From the NCBI GenBank assembly GCA_046296195.1, contig JBKBLR010000008.1, positions 1 to 64,000 on the forward strand: 64,000 nucleotides of DNA. Direction: 5' to 3'. The notes beneath the pieces were generated by a model. It did no database searches. It was not told where the DNA came from and worked only from the letters and a program-made list of their open reading frames with translations. Below, piece by piece: positions 15,461 to 24,436 of this stretch. The stretch's first letter is position 1. Every line of letters starts with the position of its first letter. This DNA comes from Amphiplicatus sp046296195. Its GTDB lineage: Bacteria; Pseudomonadota; Alphaproteobacteria; Caulobacterales; Parvularculaceae. The position numbers and the translations under genes were made by a program.

Positions 15461-17842
15461 ATGGGATTCAGAGCCATTCTTCTTTCCGCCGCGGCCGCAG
15501 CGCCGGCGCTCGCGCAGGAGCCGGTGGACGAGATCATCGTCGTCGCCGACCCGCTCGAATTCGTCGCGCTCGAGGGCTCGCGCACCGTTTACGGCCTTGA
15601 CCTTGACTATGACGAAATCCCCCGCTCGATCTCGGCGATCGGCGATGAGGCGATCGGGCGCTTCAACATCGAGACGGTCGACGACCTTGCGGCGATCGCG
15701 CCCGGAACCTTTACCGGAAGCTTCTTCGGCGTGCCGGGCAGCGTCTCCATCCGCGGCAATCGCGCCGACAGCTATTTCCGCGGCTTCAGGCGGGCGGAAA
15801 ACCCCGGCACCTTCCCGACCCCGATCGGCGCGAGCGAGCGTATCGAGGTCGTCCGCGGCACGACGCCGGCGCTTTATGGCGCGGGCCGGGTCGGCGGCTT
15901 CGTCAACGTGACGCCGCTGACCGCCCTCACTGCGCGTCGCATCGGCGATGAAGGCAGCCTCCTTGAGGCCGGCGTGACGCTCGGCTCCTGGGGCAAGCGC
16001 ATCGCGCAAGGAGCGGCAGGCGCCGCCTTCGACCTCGGCGGCAGGAAAGCGGGCCTTTACGGCTATGTCGAGTACGAGAACTCCGAGAGCTTCTATCGCG
16101 GCGTCGAACCGGAGCGCTTCCTCTTCCAGGGCGCGGCGACGCTTGAAGGCGGGGGGTGGGCGCTCGAGCTCGGCGGCGCGTTCTATTCCTCCGACGGCTA
16201 CAAGCAGACGATCGGCTGGAACCGCGTCACCCAGGACCTCATCGACAACGGCGTCTACATCACCGGGCGCGACAACGACCTTGCCGATCTCAATGGCGAC
16301 GGCAAGCTGACGCCGGATGAGGTCGACGCCGCCGTCGGATCGTTCTTCGGAACCTCGAACATCCGCCAGTTCATCGATTTCGGCGTTTTTACCTCGCCGG
16401 CCTTCGCGCTCGACATCGGCGTCGGGACGGCGCGGCTCGATCACCGCACGGTCTTCATTTCCGACCGCGACATCGCAGACGCTTCGACCGGCACGGCCTA
16501 TGCCGACCTCGCCATGAGCGCCGGCGCCGGAGAGCTCCGCCTGCAGGCGTTCTTCGACTCGCTCGATGGACGGCTTTATCAGAGCTACGGCTTCGCCGCC
16601 GACTATCGCGCCGATGTCGCCGAGCTTCGCGCAAGCTATGAGCTGCCCGCGACGATCGGCGCTGTCAGGCTCGACACCCTCCTCGGCGTCTCCTGGCGGC
16701 GTTATGACAACAGGACGCGCCAGACCTTCCTCTCGGGCTATCTCGTCGTCGACCGCCGCGACCTGACGCAAGGGCCGGCGGCGAATGACATCTTCGACGA
16801 TCCGTTCTCGGACGATCCGACCGGCGTTTCATGGGACACAGACCTTTCCTCGCTGACGACCGATCTTGCTTTCTTCGCGGTGACGAACGCGACGCTGTCG
16901 GAGCGCCTGTCGCTCCTGGCGAGCTTCCGGCTCGACCGTTTCACCGCCTCGTCGATCAACACCGGCGCGACGATCTTCAATCCGGCGCTCGGCTTCGCCC
17001 GGTTCCGGGATGAGGAATTCAAGGCAAGCTATGAAGCCTCGCTCACCTACCGCATCACGCCGTCGCTCCGCGCCTATGCGACTTTCGCGGAGAACAACGC
17101 GCTCGAAACCAACGACGCCGGCGGGATCGAGGTCGATCGGATCGCCCAAGGCAATTTCGTCGCCGACTCCGGGCTCATCGAAGCCGGGCTCAAGGCCGGC
17201 GCAGACGCCCTTCAGGCCTCGCTCGCCGTCTATCGGCAAGAGCGCACGCGCGCCGATCCTTTCGGCAATATCGATCAGGAAACGTCGAAAGGCGTCGAGG
17301 CGGAATTGCGCTGGCTCGTCAGCGACCGCTTCAGCGCCAACGCCGCCGTCACCGTGCAGGAAACGCGAATCGCCCCGCCCGGCCCCTGCGGCTCCGGCAA
17401 TGGCGAGTTCATCGTGCTGCCGCCCGCGCGGCTCGGGATTGCGCCCGAAGACGGCTATGGCGGGCTCTTTGCGGCGCTCAATGCGAGCTGCCTGCCCGAA
17501 CTAGAGGCCGGCTATCGCCGCCGCACCGCGCCGACCGCGCTCGCCTCCGCCTTTCTCACCTACACCTCGCCTGAGACCCGGCTCGGCGCCTTCGGCGTGA
17601 CCGCGGGCGGAACCTATATCGGGGCGACCGGCGGCAAGATCGAGAACGCGATCCGCCTGCCCGCCTATGCGCTCGCAAGGGCGTCGATCTTTTGGGAGCG
17701 CGACCGCTTCCGCCTCACCGCGCACGCCGACAACCTCTTCGACAAGCGCTATTTCCTCCCGGTGCAGAATGTCTACGAGGAAGTCGGCGCGCTGCCCGGC
17801 CGCGGACGTGAGTTCCAGATTTCGCTGACGGCGAGGTTCTAG
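15461..17842 (+). CDS. TonB-dependent outer-membrane receptor under FMN riboswitch control, predicted riboflavin/flavin receptor
   Basis: A 793-residue TonB-dependent receptor. A signal peptide (MGFRAILLSAAAAAPALA) is followed by a TonB-box-like DEIIVV, a plug domain (IPRSISAIGDEAIG..., SVSIRGNRADSYFRGF, SERIEVVRGTTPALYGAGRVGGFVN) and a beta-barrel ending in GREFQISLTARF with a terminal aromatic. Residues 276-287, DLNGDGKLTPDE, form an ideal EF-hand calcium loop in a probable extracellular loop. GGAGG precedes the ATG. The FMN riboswitch upstream and the MFS gene four bases downstream argue that the ligand is riboflavin or a related flavin. By sequence alone it looks like a siderophore-type receptor; the substrate call rests on the riboswitch. 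Confidence 0.8.
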   Translation: MGFRAILLSAAAAAPALAQEPVDEIIVVADPLEFVALEGSRTVYGLDLDYDEIPRSISAIGDEAIGRFNIETVDDLAAIAPGTFTGSFFGVPGSVSIRGNRADSYFRGFRRAENPGTFPTPIGASERIEVVRGTTPALYGAGRVGGFVNVTPLTALTARRIGDEGSLLEAGVTLGSWGKRIAQGAAGAAFDLGGRKAGLYGYVEYENSESFYRGVEPERFLFQGAATLEGGGWALELGGAFYSSDGYKQTIGWNRVTQDLIDNGVYITGRDNDLADLNGDGKLTPDEVDAAVGSFFGTSNIRQFIDFGVFTSPAFALDIGVGTARLDHRTVFISDRDIADASTGTAYADLAMSAGAGELRLQAFFDSLDGRLYQSYGFAADYRADVAELRASYELPATIGAVRLDTLLGVSWRRYDNRTRQTFLSGYLVVDRRDLTQGPAANDIFDDPFSDDPTGVSWDTDLSSLTTDLAFFAVTNATLSERLSLLASFRLDRFTASSINTGATIFNPALGFARFRDEEFKASYEASLTYRITPSLRAYATFAENNALETNDAGGIEVDRIAQGNFVADSGLIEAGLKAGADALQASLAVYRQERTRADPFGNIDQETSKGVEAELRWLVSDRFSANAAVTVQETRIAPPGPCGSGNGEFIVLPPARLGIAPEDGYGGLFAALNASCLPELEAGYRRRTAPTALASAFLTYTSPETRLGAFGVTAGGTYIGATGGKIENAIRLPAYALARASIFWERDRFRLTAHADNLFDKRYFLPVQNVYEEVGALPGRGREFQISLTARF

Positions 17843-17846
17843 GCTC

Positions 17847-19028
17847 GTGTCCCTCAGATCCGGCGCGCTCATCGCCGCGCTCAGCCTCCTTTTCTTTCTT
17901 ATCACGGCGACAACCTTCGCTTCGCTCGGCGTGCTGCTTCCGGCGATGATCGCCGAGTTTCACTGGAGCTGGACGACCGCCGGGCTCGGCTTCACCGCGC
18001 TCGCGCTCGCAACCGGCGTCTTTTCCCCGCTTGCGGCACGCGCGCTTGACCGCTTTGGCGCGCGGGCGCTTTACGCGGCGGGCGGCGCGGTCATGGCGCT
18101 CGGATTCCTGCTGTTGGCCTCAGCGACCGGCGCCCTCGCCTACCTCGCCGCCGCATCGTTCATCGGCGCCGGCTTTGCGCTGCTCGCCAATGTCGCGGGC
18201 ACCTATCTCGTCGGGCGCGCAGCGACCGCAACAAGGCGCAATCTCCTTATCGGCCTTTATCTCGCGGCCGGCGGCGCCGGCGGCGTTCTCGGCCCCTTCA
18301 TGGCGAACGCCGGCGCCGGCGACTGGCGCGGCTACTGGATGGCGTCGGCAGTCGCGGTGGCGTTCTGCGCAGCCGCCGTCGCGTTCCTCGCCGGCGATGC
18401 GCGCGGCGGCGCTGATGAGGCGAAGGAGCACGACTCTGCGTCAGCGCCGACATGGCGAACGCGCGACGCGATGACGACGTCCGCGTTCCTGATCATCGCG
18501 CTCGCGCTCACCGTCGCCTATTTCTGCGGCGTCACCGTGTCGACCTGGTCGGTCTCGCATCTTCAGAAGCAGGGGCTCGGGCCCGATTTCGCCGTCGGCA
18601 TGCTAAGCCTTTACGCCCTTGCGAACGCCTTGAGCCGGGCGGCCGGCGGCGTCCTCGTCAAGCGCATCGGCGCGAAGACGCTCCTCATCACGGCGCTCCT
18701 AGGCAATGTGATCGGCATGGCGTGCCTTGCCTTCGCCGCGACGCCGCCGGCGGCAGTCTCCTTCGCTCTCTTCGACGGCTTTGCGTTCGGCATGGCGCTT
18801 TTTGCGACCACGGCGCTCATCATTGAGTATTTCGGCCTGAAGAATTCCCCGGCGCTGCTTGGCGCCGTCAATCTCGCCGCGACGGCGGCGATGGCCGGCC
18901 CGACCATTGCGGGCTGGGCGGCCGACAGAACCGGCGGCTTCGCGACAGTGTTTGTCGTCTATGCAGGGGCCGCCCTGATCGCTGCGCTCGCAGTTGCGGC
19001 GATGAAACCACCCACGCCTCGCATGTAA
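17847..19028 (+). CDS. MFS transporter, predicted inner-membrane riboflavin importer
   Basis: A 393-residue major-facilitator protein with about twelve hydrophobic helices, split by a polar central loop (GDARGGADEAKEHDSASAPTWRTRD). The helix 2-3 loop has ARALDRFGARAL, the usual MFS motif position, and the second half has GGVLVKRIGAKTL. It starts with GTG four bases after the receptor stop, so both are translated from the riboswitch mRNA. The known riboflavin MFS permease RfnT is also FMN-riboswitch controlled, which supports a role in carrying the vitamin over the inner membrane after the receptor has brought it into the periplasm. An alternative is a multidrug or carboxylate carrier. Confidence 0.75.
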   Translation: MSLRSGALIAALSLLFFLITATTFASLGVLLPAMIAEFHWSWTTAGLGFTALALATGVFSPLAARALDRFGARALYAAGGAVMALGFLLLASATGALAYLAAASFIGAGFALLANVAGTYLVGRAATATRRNLLIGLYLAAGGAGGVLGPFMANAGAGDWRGYWMASAVAVAFCAAAVAFLAGDARGGADEAKEHDSASAPTWRTRDAMTTSAFLIIALALTVAYFCGVTVSTWSVSHLQKQGLGPDFAVGMLSLYALANALSRAAGGVLVKRIGAKTLLITALLGNVIGMACLAFAATPPAAVSFALFDGFAFGMALFATTALIIEYFGLKNSPALLGAVNLAATAAMAGPTIAGWAADRTGGFATVFVVYAGAALIAALAVAAMKPPTPRM

Positions 19029-19031
19029 AAA

Positions 19032-19053
19032 GGCGGCCCGTCGCCGGGCCGCC
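19032..19053. terminator. bidirectional terminator-like hairpin between the MFS gene and the Oar-like receptor
   Basis: A perfect 9-bp stem GGCGGCCCG / CGGGCCGCC with loop TCGC, three bases after the MFS stop, preceded by AAAAA and followed by TCTCCAATCTTGTT. Convergent genes on both sides make a shared terminator likely. Confidence 0.65.
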
Positions 19054-19080
19054 TCTCCAATCTTGTTCTCGTCGCGCCGC

Positions 19081-22000
19081 CTAGAATTCGAAGCGGAGGC
19101 CGACCTGCGCGCGCCAGATCGACGCGTCGGTGTTGATCTCTTGGACGGCGGCGCTCGGAACGAATGACGTATAGGTGTACGCCGCGCCCGGAGAGCCCGT
19201 CGTCGGCGTGGATGTGCCGATGATGTTCGCCGCATAGGGGAACCTGATCTGACGGAGGATGTTCGCCTCATCCGTGAAGAAGTTGGGCAGGTTCTCAATG
19301 TCGATGAAGAAAGTCGGACGGACCCTGTTCGCAATCAAGGGAAGCTGCTGCGAGTAGCGGAAGTCGAGATCGAGCACCCAATCCGACTTGAAGGCGTTCC
19401 GCGGCGCGATTTGGCCGGCGTATTTGTCCGCGCCGATCGCCTCGAGGAAGGCGAAGAACGCGTCGCGCTGCGCGATCGGCATCGTGAACGTCACGTTCGG
19501 ATCAGTCGGGCCCGTCGGGATGTAAAGCAGGGCGCGCTGGGTGCCGCCGCTCTCGAAGAAGGCTCCGTTGCGGAAGGTCAGGCTGTAGGGCTGGCCGGAC
19601 CGCGCCGAGAAGAAGAAGCCGAAGGACGAGATCATGTCGGGAAGGAATTCCTCCCGCCACGTCAGGTTGAACGTCGCGTTATGCTTGATCTCGTAATTCG
19701 AGGTTGAAAGCGGGAACGCGCCAATGTCGGACGCCGCGATATTGCGGAAGTTCGACAGCGACACCGAGCTCGTGCCCGGGAAGGAGTCTTCCGCGTCGCT
19801 ATAGGCATAGCCGAGCTGCACGTCGATTTCCGAAGTGCGCGGATTGAAGGGCGACGCGATCTCGAAATCCTTGGAGAAAACGCCGGAGACCGAGAAGCTC
19901 CGGTCGCCCTGCAACCCGTTGGTGAGAAGAATGCTGTCGCGTCCGCCAGGCGGGTTGCCCGCGGTGAAGCAGGGCGCGGTCACGCCGGAGAAGCCCTGAC
20001 GGATGCCGTTGAAGGTCGCCGTGCAGCCCGCATTCAGCGGATCGACATGACGGTAGATCGGACGGCCGTCGATGCCGGTCGCCACTTGCGTCAGCGACAG
20101 ATCGACGACGTCATAGTTGTTGCGGCCGCGCGTGTAGATGACGTCGATCTGCGCGGTCCAGTCGTCGAAGAAGCCGCCCACGGCCCCGCCGAAATCGGTG
20201 TTGTGCGTGAAGCCGAAGTTCGAGCGGATGACCGTCGGCAGCTTGAGGTTCGGGTCAATCGCATCGGCGCGGCCGTCCGCGGCGAGCGCGAAGTTCTGCG
20301 CCGCCGTCTGCAAGCAGGTCGGGATCGCGAGGTCGCCGACAGGCCCGAGGTTGAGATCGGCCGCCGTACAGGTTCCGGTGAAGCCGAGCGTCGTGCGGAT
20401 GCCGGTGTTGCCGCTGAGGAGGTTGCCGGAGTTCGAGAACGCGTTCGAATACCAGACGGTCGGGTCGCCGCCTGAGAAGACGCCGGCGCCGAGGCGGAAG
20501 GTGGTCGAGCCGGCGAAGGTTTCTCCCGCCTCATAGGTGAGGCCGAAACGCGGCAGCCAGGCGTGGAGGCCGTCGAACCCCTGGTCGTTGGCGAAACCGT
20601 AACGCTGGAAGAAGCGGTTGTTGAACCGCGGCGCATCGCCCGACTTGTAGAAGTCGTAGCGCAGTCCGATGAGCGCGGTCAGCGCATCCGTCACCTGCCA
20701 GCTGTCCTGAACGAACAGCGAATGGATGGTGCGGGTGAAGTTCGCCGCCGCGTCATTGATGTCGCCGGTGAACGAGTTCTGGAAGCTGGCGCCGACCGGG
20801 CCGCCGAGACCGACGGTCTGGATGTTGGTGCCGTTGAAGTTGAGGTTCGCGCCGTCGCTCAGAATGCCGTTCTGGAGGTCGGTGAGGCTCTTGAAGACGA
20901 GCGTGCCGGCGGCGTTCTGCGCGAAGAGGTTGAACGTGTCCTGGCTGTCGAAATCGTAGCCGAAGGTGAAGGTGTGCTCGCCGGCCGTGTAATCGGCCTT
21001 GGCGCGGATCTGGTCGATCTGGAACACGCCGGCGTTCGCCTGCCGCGAGAAGCCGGGGCCCGCGACAACGGCGCCGGTTCCAACGCCGACGAAGACGCGC
21101 GGGATCGGATTGCCGGTCTGCGCTTCGCCGCCGCCGATCGGATCTTGCAGGTCGTTGATGTCGGCGCGCGAGGCGCGGATCTCGGTCGAGAGATTGTCCG
21201 TCCACTGCGAGAAGAGGCGCGCGGAGTAAGTCTGCGAGCGCGTGCCCGAGGTGTAGAACGTGTTGCCGAGGATGAGCTGCCGGTTGTTGATGCTCTGATC
21301 ATCCGCGACGGTCGACTGCTCGAACAGGCGCTGATAGGTGAAGGCGAGGCGGTGATTGTCGGTGATGTTCCAGTCGCCGCGGGCGAGGATGCGACGGCTG
21401 TCGCGCGGGCGGATGTTCCTGATGCCGCCGGTCGGGATGCCGCGGGCCTCTAGCGCCGCGGCGATCGCTTCAACCTGCGCGACCGAAGCGAAGCTCGCCT
21501 CGTTGGCGAAGCCGCCGCCCGAGGGGCCGAAATCCTGCGATTCGTTCTCGATCGTCTCTTCATAGGCTGCGAAGAAGAACAGCTTGTCCTTGATGATCGG
21601 ACCGCCGAGCGTCGCGCCCCAGTTGTAGTCGCGGAACGGCACGGTGTTGACGTTGCGGCCCTCAAGCGTCGAGCCCGTCAGCGTCTGGTTGTTAAAGACC
21701 GCGAAGGCCGAGCCCGAGAATTCGTTGGTGCCCGATTTCGTCACGACGTTGAGCGCGCAGCCCGTGAACTGGCCGTACTGGACGTCGAACGGCGCGAATT
21801 CGACCGAGGTCTCGCGGATGCCGTCAAACGGAATCGGGATGCCGCGGCGATTCTGGAAGCCCGACGCGTTAAGGCCGAGCGCGTCGCCGTTGCGCACGCC
21901 GTCGATGGTGAAGGTGTTGAAGCGGTTGTTGGTGCCGAGGCAGCTCACCGCCTGCTGGTTCGTGGCGTCGATGCGCACGCGCGGGTCGATGCGGATAATG

Positions 22001-22479
22001 TCGCGGAAGTCGCGGCCGATCGAGGGAAGTTCGGTCAGCTTGTCGAGGCCGAAGACGTTGTTGGGGCCGATGGCGAGGTCCGACTGCACCGAGCGCGAGG
22101 CGACGACGACGACTTCATCGGCGACGCCGCTCGTCAGCGCGATGCGCAGCGTCGTGCGGTTGCCGAGGTCGACGACGACGTTTTCGACCGACGTCGACTG
22201 ATAGCCCGAGGCGCCGACGCGCACTTCGTAGGGTCCGCCGACTTCGAGGTTGGCGATCTGGAACTGGCCGTTGGCGCTGGTGCGCACCGTCCGGCTCGTT
22301 CCCGTCCGCGAGTCGGTGATCGTGACGGTCGCCCCGGCGACTGGCGCGCCCGACCCGTCGACGACCGTGCCGCGGACCGACGAGGTGACTTGTTGCGCGA
22401 CGGCGACCGTCGGCGCGACGACGACGGCCGTAAGCGCGGACATGGCGACGCTCGCGGCGAGAATTTTCGCTAGTTTCAT
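19081..22479 (-). CDS. Oar-like TonB-dependent receptor with carboxypeptidase-regulatory-like domain
   Basis: A very large (1132-residue) outer-membrane receptor. A signal peptide (MKLAKILAASVAMSALTAVVVAPTVAVA) leads to a carboxypeptidase-regulatory-like beta-sandwich (VTSSVRGTVVDGSGAPVAGATV... to NRTTLRIAL, about residues 31-115), then a plug (LTELPSIGRDFRDIIRIDPRV, FTIDGVRNGDALGLN, FDVQYGQFTGCALNVVTKSG) and a long barrel ending AQVGLRFEF. This is the Oar/Cir-like group abundant in oligotrophic Caulobacterales and Sphingomonadales, used for large substrates such as peptides or polysaccharide breakdown products. The start at 22479 was chosen for the signal peptide. No degradative enzymes or TonB/ExbBD neighbours identify the ligand. 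Confidence 0.88.
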   Translation of the reverse strand: MKLAKILAASVAMSALTAVVVAPTVAVAQQVTSSVRGTVVDGSGAPVAGATVTITDSRTGTSRTVRTSANGQFQIANLEVGGPYEVRVGASGYQSTSVENVVVDLGNRTTLRIALTSGVADEVVVVASRSVQSDLAIGPNNVFGLDKLTELPSIGRDFRDIIRIDPRVRIDATNQQAVSCLGTNNRFNTFTIDGVRNGDALGLNASGFQNRRGIPIPFDGIRETSVEFAPFDVQYGQFTGCALNVVTKSGTNEFSGSAFAVFNNQTLTGSTLEGRNVNTVPFRDYNWGATLGGPIIKDKLFFFAAYEETIENESQDFGPSGGGFANEASFASVAQVEAIAAALEARGIPTGGIRNIRPRDSRRILARGDWNITDNHRLAFTYQRLFEQSTVADDQSINNRQLILGNTFYTSGTRSQTYSARLFSQWTDNLSTEIRASRADINDLQDPIGGGEAQTGNPIPRVFVGVGTGAVVAGPGFSRQANAGVFQIDQIRAKADYTAGEHTFTFGYDFDSQDTFNLFAQNAAGTLVFKSLTDLQNGILSDGANLNFNGTNIQTVGLGGPVGASFQNSFTGDINDAAANFTRTIHSLFVQDSWQVTDALTALIGLRYDFYKSGDAPRFNNRFFQRYGFANDQGFDGLHAWLPRFGLTYEAGETFAGSTTFRLGAGVFSGGDPTVWYSNAFSNSGNLLSGNTGIRTTLGFTGTCTAADLNLGPVGDLAIPTCLQTAAQNFALAADGRADAIDPNLKLPTVIRSNFGFTHNTDFGGAVGGFFDDWTAQIDVIYTRGRNNYDVVDLSLTQVATGIDGRPIYRHVDPLNAGCTATFNGIRQGFSGVTAPCFTAGNPPGGRDSILLTNGLQGDRSFSVSGVFSKDFEIASPFNPRTSEIDVQLGYAYSDAEDSFPGTSSVSLSNFRNIAASDIGAFPLSTSNYEIKHNATFNLTWREEFLPDMISSFGFFFSARSGQPYSLTFRNGAFFESGGTQRALLYIPTGPTDPNVTFTMPIAQRDAFFAFLEAIGADKYAGQIAPRNAFKSDWVLDLDFRYSQQLPLIANRVRPTFFIDIENLPNFFTDEANILRQIRFPYAANIIGTSTPTTGSPGAAYTYTSFVPSAAVQEINTDASIWRAQVGLRFEF

Positions 22480-22635
22480 GTAAGACCCCAAACCCTGTGG
22501 ATGACCCCGCCCCGCGATCCCCTGCGACCTAGGCGGCGATGTCGGCCTACTCATCGGTCATGACAGGCTGGTGACACAATTCTGCCCCAAGAGATTCCTT
22601 CAACCAGCGTCACCTGCGGGCCACACTTTCGGGCG

Positions 22636-22652
22636 GGAATGGGTAACATTCC
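22636..22652. promoter_or_regulatory. palindromic operator candidate upstream of the Oar-like receptor
   Basis: GGAAT-GGGTAAC-ATTCC, a 5+7+5 inverted repeat, lies about 157 bases upstream of the receptor start in the 208-base gap after argS. The spacing suits a dimeric repressor such as LacI-type. Symmetry is seen; function is inferred. Confidence 0.3.
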
Positions 22653-22687
22653 GCGATCCAGACAAGGTGCTGTGGAAAAATCCGGCG

Positions 22688-24436
22688 CTACATGCGCTCG
22701 GGCGCCGGCATCCCGAGGAGGTCGAGCACGGCGTCGAGCTGCCGCGCAAAGGCGGCGACGAGCCCAAGCCGGGCCGCTCTGACGCGCGCATCCGGCTCGT
22801 CGACGATCCGGCAGGCGGCGTAAAAGCTCGAAAAGCTCTGGGCGAGACGGAAGGCATGGTCGCAGAGAAAATGCGGCAAGCGCCGCTCCGCAGCGTCTCT
22901 CAGCGCATCGCCATGTTGGAGCAACATGAGAACAAGCGCGCGCTCTTCCGCCGCCCCGATCGCAACCGGTCCAGCGTCGCCAGCGCCCGCCTCGGCCGCT
23001 TTTCTGAGGATCGAACGCGCGCGCACGCTCGCATAGAGCAGATAGGGTCCGGTCTTGCCTTCGAACGACGTGAACCGATCGAGATCGAAAATATAATCGG
23101 ACGTTCGCGGGTTGGAGAGATCGGCGAACTTCAGCGCCGCGACGCCGATCTTGCGCATCACGTCGTCAGCTTCACGCGCCGACAACCCCTTGACGATGTC
23201 GTTTTCGGTCATGCGCTCCAGCGCAGCAGCGTGCACCTGTCCGATCAGGTCGCGCAGCTTCAGGACGCCGCCCTCACGCGTCTTGAACGGCTTGCCGTCC
23301 TTGCCGTTCATGGTGCCGAACCAGAGATGCTCGAGCCGGTCCTCGGGAAAAATGCCGGCCTTGCCGGCGGCGCGGAAGACCTGCTCGAAATGATCGCGCT
23401 GGCGGCCGTCGACGACATAGAGAATGCGGTCCGGATGCGCCGTTTCCCGCCGGTCGAGGATCGTCGCGAGATCGGTGGCGCCATACATGACGCCGCCGTC
23501 CGACTTGTAGAGGATGAGCGGGGGCGTTTCCTTTTTGTCGCCGGGGCGCGCAAGGCGCATGATTTCCGCGCCGTCATCGATCTCGGTGAGCCCGTCTTGG
23601 CGCAGCTTTCCGACCATCGGGGCGATCAGCGGATCGGCGTCGGCTTCGCCCTTCCACCAGTCGAAGGTGACGCCGAGTTCTTCATAATCGCGCTCGATCG
23701 CGGCGCGGGAAATGTTCTGGAAATGCCGCCACAGCGCGCGATAGCCGGGCCGGCCGGCCTGCAACTCGGCGGTCGCCGCCCGCGCCTCCGCCGCACGCGC
23801 CGGGTCCGCCTTGCACGCCGCCGACGCTTGGGGATAGAGCCGCTCGAGATCTTCAAGGCTGACCGGGGATTGGTCAGGATACGGACCGGTATAGGCGGCG
23901 TCGAAATAGGGGAGTTCGGGCCGCTCGCGCTTCACCTCGGTGATGAGCTGCCCCATCGGCAGACCCCAGTCGCCGATATGGATGTCGCCGATCACCTCAT
24001 GGCCGGCCGCGCGTAGGATGCGCTTCAGGCACTCGCCGAGGATCGCCGAGCGCAAATGCCCGACATGCAGCGGCTTGGCGATGTTGGGACCGCCATAGTC
24101 GAGAATGATAGTCTCGCGCGGCGAAGCGCGCCAGCCGCCCTCGCCCGCGTTGAGGCGCGCGGCGAGGGCTTCATCTGTCAGGGACAGGTTGATGAAGCCC
24201 GGTCCGGCGACTGACACCGCCGCGAAAGTCGGGTTTGATTTCAGGCGCGCGACGATTTTCTCGGCGAGCTCGCGCGGATTGCGGCCGGCGGACTTCGCCG
24301 CCGCCAGCGCGCCGTTGCACTGGAACTGCGCAAGGTCGGGGCGGTCCGACGCGCGCACGGCGCCGAATGCAGCGTCAAAGCCTTCGGCGGAGAAGGCGGC
24401 CCCGGCGAGGTCGGAAAGCTCGGCCGTCAGCAGCAT
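22688..24436 (-). CDS. argS: arginyl-tRNA synthetase
   Basis: A 582-residue class I synthetase that charges tRNA(Arg). An N-terminal ArgRS-specific domain (DLAQFQCNGALAAAKSAGRNPRELA... PGFINLSL) is followed by the HIGH-type motif in YGGPNIAKPLHVGHLRSAILGE and, near the end, the alpha-helical anticodon-binding domain closing in LDLLGMPAPERM. The start codon follows the stop of the upstream lipoprotein gene without a gap, so the two are co-transcribed. Confidence 0.96.
   Translation of the reverse strand: MLLTAELSDLAGAAFSAEGFDAAFGAVRASDRPDLAQFQCNGALAAAKSAGRNPRELAEKIVARLKSNPTFAAVSVAGPGFINLSLTDEALAARLNAGEGGWRASPRETIILDYGGPNIAKPLHVGHLRSAILGECLKRILRAAGHEVIGDIHIGDWGLPMGQLITEVKRERPELPYFDAAYTGPYPDQSPVSLEDLERLYPQASAACKADPARAAEARAATAELQAGRPGYRALWRHFQNISRAAIERDYEELGVTFDWWKGEADADPLIAPMVGKLRQDGLTEIDDGAEIMRLARPGDKKETPPLILYKSDGGVMYGATDLATILDRRETAHPDRILYVVDGRQRDHFEQVFRAAGKAGIFPEDRLEHLWFGTMNGKDGKPFKTREGGVLKLRDLIGQVHAAALERMTENDIVKGLSAREADDVMRKIGVAALKFADLSNPRTSDYIFDLDRFTSFEGKTGPYLLYASVRARSILRKAAEAGAGDAGPVAIGAAEERALVLMLLQHGDALRDAAERRLPHFLCDHAFRLAQSFSSFYAACRIVDEPDARVRAARLGLVAAFARQLDAVLDLLGMPAPERM

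Noticed and set aside
15314..16771. 485-codon minus-strand frame opposite the flavin receptor
   Set aside because: It crosses the riboswitch expression region and the receptor signal peptide, and has no domain; the plus-strand receptor explains the sequence.
20563..21453. 296-codon plus-strand frame opposite the Oar-like receptor
   Set aside because: A Val/Glu/Gly/Arg-rich shadow of the receptor gene, without known motifs.
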